Both the position numbers and the translations under genes were made by a program. A stretch of DNA of 64,000 nt from Anaerolineales bacterium UBA2395 (GTDB taxonomy: Bacteria; Chloroflexota; Anaerolineae; Anaerolineales; Villigracilaceae): positions 84,348 to 148,347 of the forward strand of contig DDSH01000014.1 of NCBI GenBank assembly GCA_002343775.1, read 5' to 3'. The notes under the pieces were generated by a model. That model worked only from the letters and a program-made list of their open reading frames with translations. It was not told the origin of the DNA and did not search any database. Every line of letters begins with the position of its first letter. Position 1 is the first letter of the stretch. Shown one piece after another: positions 58,225 through 64,000 of this stretch.

Positions 58225-60201
58225 ATGGACGCGCCTTCAAACGGGAAAAACCTGTATCAAAAATACTTATGGGGATTTCGCATCCTGGCTGTGGTTACCG
58301 CCTTGTGGGGGACTTATTATCTATTTTGGCGTTACACGAACAGCCTGAATTTCGATGTGTTCTGGCTGGCGCTGATCCTGGTGCTGGCAGAAACCTATGC
58401 ATTCGCAGATACCCTTTTTTTCATCTTGATGATGTGGAAGCCTGCGCGGCGTGAAGCCCCTCCGCCGCCGCCTGCTGCCAGTGTGGATGTGTACATTGTC
58501 ACCTACAATGAGCCGGTGGAACTCCTGCGTCTGACTGCCGATGCTGCAACCCGCATCGATTGGGACGATAAACACGTTTTCATCCTCGATGATGGCGCGC
58601 GCCCTGAAATGAAGGTGTTGGCAAACGAACTTGGTTGTGGGTATATCACTCGCGATGAAGAGTGGAGCGGCAAGCCTCGTCATGCCAAGGCAGGAAACGT
58701 CAACAATGCGCTGTTGCAGACCCAGGGCGAATTCATCCTTATTCTTGATTCCGACCAGATTCCCGCGCCGGAGATCATCAAGAACACACTCGGTTATTTT
58801 AGCGACCCGAACGTTGCATTTGTGCAAACGCCGCAGTATTACTACAACCTGCCTCCCGGCGACCCGTTCGCTTCAGATGCCCCGCTGTTTTACGGTCCTA
58901 TTTTGCAGGGCAGAGACGGCTGGAACGCCGCCTCCTTCTGCGGTTCCAATGCGGTCATGCGGCGTGAGGCGCTGATGCAGTTGGGGTTGAGCGGCTTTGT
59001 CAAGGAAGTCGAAGACCAGATGGCGCAGAGCGTATCACGCCTTCACAATGAGTTGCGTTTTGGGTTGGCGACGCCCATATTGGAGAAGTCTGCGCTTTCC
59101 CGCTTGAAAGCCGGGTTGCGCGAGGCGCGCGCCTCCATGCGTCGGGGAGAATCACTCTCCTCGGTTAGCGACTCCGTTCGAAGGTCCATTAAAGAAGCGC
59201 AAGTGTCAGTGGCGGAAGATGATTTCAGCAAGATCGCCGCAGACCTGGCGGATTTGTCGGCAATGGGTGACCCGTCCGCCGACGAAGCCCATCGCTTCAT
59301 CCAGGACCGAAAGCCTGATCTTGCCTCTCAGACCGCTCCACACGCCGGCGACGTGCTTGGCGTTTCGAAAGCCTCGCTTGAAGGCATCGAACTGACCCGC
59401 CCCGACGAAGCCATTCCCATCCTGCCGCTATCCACCATCAGCATCACTGAAGATACTGCCACTGCCATGCGCCTGCACGCCCTCGGTTGGCGGAGCGTTT
59501 TCCACGGCGAAATTCTCGCGTATGGTCTCGCCCCCGAAGACCTTGGGACGGCGCTCAGCCAGCGCTTGCGCTGGGCGCAAGGGACGTTGCAAATCCTGCT
59601 GCGTGAAAATCCGCTCTTTTATAAGGGACTTTCGCTGCCGCAGCGGCTGTTGTATTTCAACATGTCGTATTCGTATTTTGGAGGATTTGTCAACCTCATC
59701 TTTTTGCTTGTCCCGCTCCTGTACTTGTTCTTTGGGCTTTCCGCTGTGTCGAGTTGGTCCATGGGTTTTATTGTCCGCCTGTTACCGTTGCTCATTCTCA
59801 ACCGGCTATTGTCTTCGTATGTTACTCATGGCTTGAACGTGCGCCGCAGCGAAGAATACAGCCTGGCGCTGTTCCCGTTGTGGATTCAAGCCGTCATCAG
59901 CGTATTTTCCGGCATGGAACTAAAATTTGCAGTGACGGCAAAACAACGTCAAAGCGGGAACTACCTGCGTTTGGTCTGGGCGCAAATTTTAATCGTTGCG
60001 CTTACCATCACTGCTTCGCTCTATGGCTTGGTATCGCTGGTGCTTGGATGGAACCCGAACGTCTACGGTATTTTGATCAACATATTTTGGGGCATGTACA
60101 ACATTCTTCCGCTCTCCCGCATCATCCGTGCTGCCTATTATGCTCCTCCCGCTGACTGGCAGCCTCGCCCGCCGGATCACCTTTTCCCGAAGAAATCTTG
60201 A
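58225..60201 (+). CDS. Cellulose-synthase-like GT2 membrane glycosyltransferase with 145-residue insertion
   Basis: The 658-residue protein has two N-terminal helices, a cytosolic GT-A domain and about six C-terminal helices. Catalytic motifs are VTYNEP at 92-97, DDG at 122-124, DSDQ at 175-178, TED at 408-410 and QRLRW at 446-450. The set resembles BcsA-type processive synthases using a nucleotide sugar. Between GSNAVMRREALMQLG and SITED, where relatives have few residues, lies an insertion at about 257-402 that is charged, helical and Ser/Asp-rich. The following gene encodes a STAS protein 44 bases on and may regulate polymer synthesis. The polymer (cellulose, other beta-glucan or related) is not certain, and no PilZ domain is present. 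Confidence 0.9.
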   Translation: MDAPSNGKNLYQKYLWGFRILAVVTALWGTYYLFWRYTNSLNFDVFWLALILVLAETYAFADTLFFILMMWKPARREAPPPPPAASVDVYIVTYNEPVELLRLTADAATRIDWDDKHVFILDDGARPEMKVLANELGCGYITRDEEWSGKPRHAKAGNVNNALLQTQGEFILILDSDQIPAPEIIKNTLGYFSDPNVAFVQTPQYYYNLPPGDPFASDAPLFYGPILQGRDGWNAASFCGSNAVMRREALMQLGLSGFVKEVEDQMAQSVSRLHNELRFGLATPILEKSALSRLKAGLREARASMRRGESLSSVSDSVRRSIKEAQVSVAEDDFSKIAADLADLSAMGDPSADEAHRFIQDRKPDLASQTAPHAGDVLGVSKASLEGIELTRPDEAIPILPLSTISITEDTATAMRLHALGWRSVFHGEILAYGLAPEDLGTALSQRLRWAQGTLQILLRENPLFYKGLSLPQRLLYFNMSYSYFGGFVNLIFLLVPLLYLFFGLSAVSSWSMGFIVRLLPLLILNRLLSSYVTHGLNVRRSEEYSLALFPLWIQAVISVFSGMELKFAVTAKQRQSGNYLRLVWAQILIVALTITASLYGLVSLVLGWNPNVYGILINIFWGMYNILPLSRIIRAAYYAPPADWQPRPPDHLFPKKS

Positions 60202-60245
60202 GCGTGGCGCTCGTCACACACTTAATCATTACCAAAGGAATTTGT

Positions 60246-60587
60246 ATGGATTTTCAACTTTCTGAAAAAAACCTGTCAGACCGCATCGCCCTGCTGACCT
60301 TAACCGGCAGGCTGACCGCCGCCACTGCCCCTCAATTGCGAGACGCGATCAAACGCTTGGTGGATGATCGGCACATCGAGTTATTGTTCGACATCAGCGG
60401 GCTTGTCTTTCTGGATAGCTCCGGGCTGGCGGTTATTGTGTCTGGTTTGAAAACCACCCGCGAACTTGGCGGCTGGCTCAAATTAGCGGGCATCACACCG
60501 CAGGTCTCTGAAATCTTCAAATTGACCAGGCTGGATCGCGTATTTAACGTCTATCCCAGCGTGGAAGATGCCTTGAAAGGGCAATAG
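60246..60587 (+). CDS. STAS-domain anti-sigma factor antagonist
   Basis: The start at 60246 follows CCAAAGGAATTTG, while the upstream open frame overlaps the glycosyltransferase end. The 113 residues form one STAS domain: LLTLTGRLTAATAPQLRDAI near 16-35 and LLFDISGLVFLDSSGLAVIV near 46-65, in which the second-last Ser of LDSSG is the usual phosphorylation site. Such proteins are switched by partner Ser kinases and phosphatases. None is adjacent. Co-transcription with the GT2 gene suggests control of polysaccharide output (inference). Confidence 0.92.
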   Translation: MDFQLSEKNLSDRIALLTLTGRLTAATAPQLRDAIKRLVDDRHIELLFDISGLVFLDSSGLAVIVSGLKTTRELGGWLKLAGITPQVSEIFKLTRLDRVFNVYPSVEDALKGQ

Positions 60588-60649
60588 CAGCCTCTTTTCC
60601 CCAATCTCTTCTTACTTATTCTTAAAGATAATCGAGTAAAATTCTGCGC

Positions 60650-61732
60650 ATGGACAAAGGATTATCGCGCAGAGATTTCTTAAAGTTAGGTGGATTCACC
60701 CTCGGCGGGCTGGCATTTTCGCCGTTTTTGCCCGGGCTGACCGATTTCGACGATAGTTTTGTCGTACGGATTGCCACGGCAGAAATGCCCGTCCGCAAGC
60801 AGCCAACCGACGACAGCCGGATCGAACTGACATGGTATCGTGACGAATTGGTGCATGTCTACGGGCAGACGACGGCTGAGGAACCCGCCCATAATCCCGT
60901 CTGGTACAAGGTCTGGGGCGGTTACCTCCATCGCGGAAGACTGCAACGGGTCAAGACCGTCTATCAAACCCCATTGAGTTCCATCCCTGCCGGAAAACGC
61001 CTCGTTGCGGATATTTCCGTCCCTTTCACCACGCCCTATCGCTTTTCAAAAGCATTCGGCTGGCAGCCATTGGCTCCGCCGCTGTACTATGGTTCGGTCC
61101 ATTTCATCGAAGCGGTGGAAGAAGGACCCGAAATGGCAGATTATCGCGGTCCGTGGTATCGCATCTTCGACGAACTCGACTCGAACGTCACATATTATGT
61201 GCCCGCCATCCATGTGCGCATCCTTCCGCAGGAATACATGGATCCCGTCTCGCCGGATGTGCCCTACGAACAAAAATTGATCGAGATCAACCTCAGTACG
61301 CAAATGATGTATGCCTACGAATATGGCAGCGTCGTTTTCCAGACCAACATCTCCTCCGGCGTACCCGGCGACCCAACCGGCGGCACGGGCATCCCCACCA
61401 CCACGCCCACCGGCAGATACACCATCATGGACAAAGTCCCCGCCAAGCATATGGGCAACAGTTACTTCAGCAGTGAAACCACCGGCAACTTGCTTGCCGA
61501 TGTGGATAACTACGTCCTGCCGGGAGTGCCCTGGTCGTTGTTCTTTACCACACAAGGACATGCCTTCCATGGCACGTATTGGCACGAGAACTTTGGCACG
61601 CCCATGAGCAAGGGCTGCATCAACATGCGCAGCGACGAAGCCAACTGGCTCTTCCGTTGGGTGCGCCCCGTTCATAACTTCGACCAAACCGCCACGCGCG
61701 GTCTTGGAACGCCTGTCGAGATCCATTACTAA
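60650..61732 (+). CDS. Tat-exported L,D-transpeptidase (YkuD)
   Basis: The 360-residue protein starts MDKGLSRRDFLKLGGF, a twin-arginine signal, followed by a hydrophobic stretch to about 28. The middle has SH3-like strands (VRIATAEMPVRKQP and similar). The C-terminal YkuD domain (from about 208) ends with HAFHGTYWHENFGTPMSKGCINM, containing the catalytic His and Cys. YkuD enzymes form 3-3 crosslinks in peptidoglycan or attach proteins to it. Their presence in Anaerolineae is notable because peptidoglycan varies in this group. No clear ribosome site is seen. The gene is 63 bases after the STAS gene. Confidence 0.92.
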   Translation: MDKGLSRRDFLKLGGFTLGGLAFSPFLPGLTDFDDSFVVRIATAEMPVRKQPTDDSRIELTWYRDELVHVYGQTTAEEPAHNPVWYKVWGGYLHRGRLQRVKTVYQTPLSSIPAGKRLVADISVPFTTPYRFSKAFGWQPLAPPLYYGSVHFIEAVEEGPEMADYRGPWYRIFDELDSNVTYYVPAIHVRILPQEYMDPVSPDVPYEQKLIEINLSTQMMYAYEYGSVVFQTNISSGVPGDPTGGTGIPTTTPTGRYTIMDKVPAKHMGNSYFSSETTGNLLADVDNYVLPGVPWSLFFTTQGHAFHGTYWHENFGTPMSKGCINMRSDEANWLFRWVRPVHNFDQTATRGLGTPVEIHY

Positions 61733-61786
61733 GTTTTGGATGTCGCTCCTCGAACCGCCTTCACCCTGCGAGAATCGAACCAACTC

Positions 61787-63010
61787 ATGCCAAACCTAGA
61801 CTGGAAGGGAAAGCATCTTCCCCCGCCGCAGCCTGCTGCTGTTATTCTCGATTCTATCCTCTACCCGAAAGGACGCGGCTACCCCAAAGCCCGTCCCGAT
61901 GGTCGTATCATCCTTGGGGATAATTTGGAAGTTATGGCAGCCCTTCTTCCTGAATATGAAGGACGTATCAACCTCATCTATGCCGATCCGCCGTTCTTCA
62001 CCAACCGGAAATTCTCTGCACGTGTAGGCAGGGGCGAAGATTCGCGCAAGCCGTCCAAATGGAAACTGGTGGAAGGCTATCACGACTCGTGGGATGACAT
62101 CGACTCCTATCTGCAATTTCTTTATGAGCGTCTTTCCCTTATGCATCGCCTGCTTGCCCCAAATGGGACCTTGTACCTGCATCTCGACTGGCATGCCGAC
62201 GCCTACGCCCGCCTCATCATGGATGAGATTTTCGGTGCGGAGAATTTCATCAACGAGATCATTTGGACCTACCACGGACCATCCCCGATCCGCACGGCGT
62301 TCAATCGCAAGCACGATACCATCCTGATGTACGCCAAAAGCAAAGAATATACCTTCAACGTGGATGATGTCCGCGAGCCGTACAATCCCAACACTGTGGC
62401 GACCTTCAAAGCCTCGCCCAAGGCTGGCTTTGGTAAAATCCCGGATTTGGAACGCGGCAAGGTTCCCGAAGATTGGTGGTACTTCCCGGTGGTGGCGCGT
62501 TTGCACAACGAACGTACCGGGTACCCCACTCAAAAGCCGGAAGCCCTGCTCGAACGCATCATTCTGGCTTCATCCAATAAAGGTGATGTGGTTGCAGACT
62601 TTTTTTGTGGTTCGGGTACCACGTCTCTTGTGGCTGCCCGGCATGGACGTCGCTTCATTACCTGTGATGAAACGCTGCGCGCGGTTCAAACCACGCGCTC
62701 GCGCCTGGCGGGAACAAAATCCGTCATCTCGTTCGAACGGGATGCGCGTGCAAAATATGAGATTGCGAACAAATCCAAGAAGGTCAAGGTTTCAGCCGCA
62801 GATGGTTACGTCCATTTGAAGACTTCGCTGGATGTGGATTTTTGGGAGGTGGACCCGGCTTGGGATGAGAAAAACTTCCGTAGCGTTGCGCAGGCTCATC
62901 GTCACGTTCGAAGCGGGGAAATTCCCATGCAATTAAAAGTAAAAATCGGAGGCAGGGTCTGCATCCGAGTGGTGACGGTCGAAGGAAAGCAATTTCAGTT
63001 AAATATCTAG
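61787..63010 (+). CDS. Orphan site-specific DNA methyltransferase (N4/N6, beta class)
   Basis: I chose the ATG at 61787 (MPNLDWKGKH), because a TTG at 61736 has no better context. The 407-residue protein has motif IV DPPF at 67-70 early and motif I FFCGSGTT at about 272-279 late. This is the order of beta-class amino-methyltransferases such as those of type III systems. GYPTQKPEALLERII before motif I is also typical. It methylates adenine N6 or cytosine N4 with SAM. No restriction endonuclease or specificity subunit is nearby, so it is probably a solitary regulatory or protective methyltransferase. Its end overlaps the convergent regulator gene by 12 bases. Confidence 0.92.
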   Translation: MPNLDWKGKHLPPPQPAAVILDSILYPKGRGYPKARPDGRIILGDNLEVMAALLPEYEGRINLIYADPPFFTNRKFSARVGRGEDSRKPSKWKLVEGYHDSWDDIDSYLQFLYERLSLMHRLLAPNGTLYLHLDWHADAYARLIMDEIFGAENFINEIIWTYHGPSPIRTAFNRKHDTILMYAKSKEYTFNVDDVREPYNPNTVATFKASPKAGFGKIPDLERGKVPEDWWYFPVVARLHNERTGYPTQKPEALLERIILASSNKGDVVADFFCGSGTTSLVAARHGRRFITCDETLRAVQTTRSRLAGTKSVISFERDARAKYEIANKSKKVKVSAADGYVHLKTSLDVDFWEVDPAWDEKNFRSVAQAHRHVRSGEIPMQLKVKIGGRVCIRVVTVEGKQFQLNI

Positions 63011-63655
63011 GCGATAGCCAACACCGCGAATGGTTTTTAGGAATTTGGGATTGTCGGGGTCGAGTTCGATGGCGCGCCGCAGCCAGGAGATGTGGACATC
63101 CAGCGTGCGGGTGTCGCCTGTGTAATTGGTTTCCCAGGCTTTTTTGAAGAGCGACTCGCGCTCAACCACTTCTCCATGTTTATCCATCAATAAATGAAGC
63201 AGGGTTACAAGGCGCGGAGTGAGTTTCGTGCTCTTCCCCAGGCAGCGCACGCGCCGCTTTTCCAGATCGAGCCGGATGGGACCAACGTGCAAGACGTTCT
63301 TGCCGTCACCCGGCAGCAATGGTTTGACGCGGTTGACAAGTTTTTGGACGGTAAAAGGCAGGACGAGTACGGCATCTGCTGCGTCTTTGCTGACTTCGCG
63401 TTCCTCTTCAAGGATCAGGATGATGGGCATCTTTGCATCCTTTTCGCGGATGGACTGGCAGATCCGCAAGCCGGTGCTGCGCAACGACGCCGCATTAACG
63501 ACAATGAGGCTGGGGCTGACTTCTTTCATAAGTGAAATGGCATTACTGCCGTTTGCGGCGATGTGGACATCAAATCCCTTCTTCTGCAAGTCGGCTGCAA
63601 AAGAAGGGATCTCCGCGTGTTTGGCTTCAATGACCAATAGGGTCGTGGTCTTCAT
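62999..63655 (-). CDS. OmpR-type winged-helix regulator with degenerate receiver
   Basis: The start at 63655 (MKTTTLLVIEAKH) gives 218 residues. The N-terminal part has the length and pattern of a receiver domain but lacks its key residues. The first acidic cluster is reduced to E10. The phosphorylation site in SLIVVNAAS is N54. The conserved Lys before Pro is missing (VLVLPF). The C-terminal part is an intact OmpR/PhoB DNA-binding domain with KLTPRLVTLLHLLMDKHGEVV and TLDVHISWLRRAIE. It should bind direct or inverted half-sites without classical phosphorylation control. A perfect inverted repeat around its own -10 box at 63721-63762 suggests autoregulation. Confidence 0.9.
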   Translation of the reverse strand: MKTTTLLVIEAKHAEIPSFAADLQKKGFDVHIAANGSNAISLMKEVSPSLIVVNAASLRSTGLRICQSIREKDAKMPIILILEEEREVSKDAADAVLVLPFTVQKLVNRVKPLLPGDGKNVLHVGPIRLDLEKRRVRCLGKSTKLTPRLVTLLHLLMDKHGEVVERESLFKKAWETNYTGDTRTLDVHISWLRRAIELDPDNPKFLKTIRGVGYRLDI

Positions 63656-63720
63656 GGATTGAGTTAGATAATACCTGTTTGTTTCAAAATTAATTCTTAA
63701 CACAAATTCATAAGGTTTGA

Positions 63721-63762
63721 ATTTGTTAAGGTAGATTCATTATACACCAAATCTTAACAAAT
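63721..63762 (-). promoter_or_regulatory. Regulator promoter with perfect 10-bp inverted repeat
   Basis: ATTTGTTAAG (63721-63730) and CTTAACAAAT (63753-63762) are exact complements 22 bp apart. They enclose the minus-strand -10 box TATAAT (63744-63739). A further CTTAACACAAAT copy lies at 63696-63707 in the leader. This looks like an operator for the winged-helix protein encoded downstream. Confidence 0.65.
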
Positions 63763-63823
63763 GTTTTTGTATATTGGTACTTATGGGTATATGATTTTCA
63801 TTAAAGTTAATTGGATTGTTTGC

Positions 63824-63852
63824 TTGACATAATCTCATAAACTTGGTAACAT
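63824..63852 (+). promoter_or_regulatory. Promoter of the initiator tRNA
   Basis: TTGACA (63824-63829), a 17-base spacer and TAACAT (63847-63852) place the transcription start about 14 bases before the mature tRNA end. Confidence 0.8.
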
Positions 63853-63872
63853 CGGCGGGCTCAAATAACCGA

Positions 63873-63947
63873 TGCGGGGTGGAGCAGTGGCAGCTCGTCG
63901 GGCTCATAACCCGAAGGTCACAGGGTCAAATCCTGTCCCCGCAACCA
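63873..63947 (+). tRNA. Initiator tRNA-Met (CAT)
   Basis: TGCGGGG pairs with CCCCGCA as a seven-bp acceptor stem, followed by the discriminator A and encoded CCA. The anticodon arm TCGGG-CTCATAA-CCCGA has anticodon CAT and three consecutive G-C pairs at the base of the loop, the hallmark of initiator tRNA. Position 1-72 is a T-A pair, where E. coli initiator has an unpaired C-A. As I fold it, the T loop reads GTCAAAT, with G at position 54. A boxA-like element follows directly. Confidence 0.95.
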
Positions 63948-63958
63948 GCTCTTTAACA
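63948..63958 (+). promoter_or_regulatory. boxA-like antitermination element
   Basis: GCTCTTTAACA directly after the tRNA CCA equals the boxA core of E. coli rRNA leaders, and the following AATGAGACAACCGATAGGTGTG is also similar in style. boxA recruits Nus factors to stop premature termination of rRNA transcripts. It suggests that an rRNA gene follows beyond the right edge. Confidence 0.65.
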
Positions 63959-64000
63959 ATGAGACAACCGATAGGTGTGAGTTCTTGGTCTGGTGGTGGT

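Overview
The window looks like a chromosomal segment of a Chloroflexota bacterium, most probably class Anaerolineae. This is an inference from the combination of genes: PknB-type kinase beside an FHA-ABC transporter, DUF4342, EACC1, a FAAL-PKS-NRPS, and proteins with Thr/Pro/Glu-rich extracellular linkers. It is not proved by a marker gene. Coding density is high, operons are tight, and intrinsic terminators are easy to recognise.

Layout. (1) 1-16.3 kb is a catabolic island built around a DeoR-type regulator. A phosphotransferase plus FAD-oxidase/GcvT pair occurs twice in mirrored orientation (1231-4686 on the minus strand and 10258-13635 on the plus strand). It is accompanied by a transaldolase, an APC permease, a metallophosphoesterase, CBS and nucleotidyltransferase-like proteins, a PfkB-fold protein and a non-pyrrolysine MttB-family methyltransferase. 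Together these suggest uptake and demethylation or oxidation of an N-methylated amine, with folate accepting one-carbon units. The divergent promoters at about 6.5 kb share one palindromic -35 hexamer. (2) 16.3-23.05 kb is a phosphorus module: DUF47/PhoU-like plus PiT transporter, then a complete ABC importer and a cytosolic alkaline-phosphatase-superfamily hydrolase. (3) 23.0-24.0 kb holds PfpI and YjbQ. (4) 24.2-30.1 kb is a signalling operon: triple-FHA ABCG-type transporter, lipoprotein and Ser/Thr kinase, driven by a near-consensus promoter. (5) 30.4-45.3 kb is a natural-product locus: a 3207-residue FAAL-ACP-KS-AT-ACP-C-A-PCP-reductase enzyme, a type II thioesterase, an FkbM methyltransferase and an Sfp-type transferase, facing a FabF-like ketosynthase and a DUF2723 membrane protein.

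(6) 45.4-54.9 kb is mostly housekeeping or stress genes: DUF4342, a PNPOx-like protein, M29 aminopeptidase, GNAT, an orphan sensor kinase, and a GH13 enzyme with a histone-H1-like tail. (7) 55.0-57.0 kb is a caspase/EACC1 pair, a probable conflict or programmed-cell-death module. (8) 57.0-63.7 kb carries DUF2177, a short promoter-terminator unit, a SWIM protein, a cellulose-synthase-like GT2 with a large insertion, STAS, an L,D-transpeptidase, an orphan DNA methyltransferase and a response regulator with a degenerate receiver. (9) The right end has an initiator tRNA-Met with its own promoter and a boxA-like element, suggesting that an rRNA operon starts just outside the window.

The most interesting items are the FAAL-PKS-NRPS-reductase with a glycine-type code, the caspase-EACC1 pair, palindromic repeats inserted in frame in the megasynthase (one family also present in an mRNA leader with compensatory changes), the kinase with TVVES repeats next to a triple-FHA transporter, and the pseudo-receiver regulator with a perfect inverted repeat around its own -10 box.
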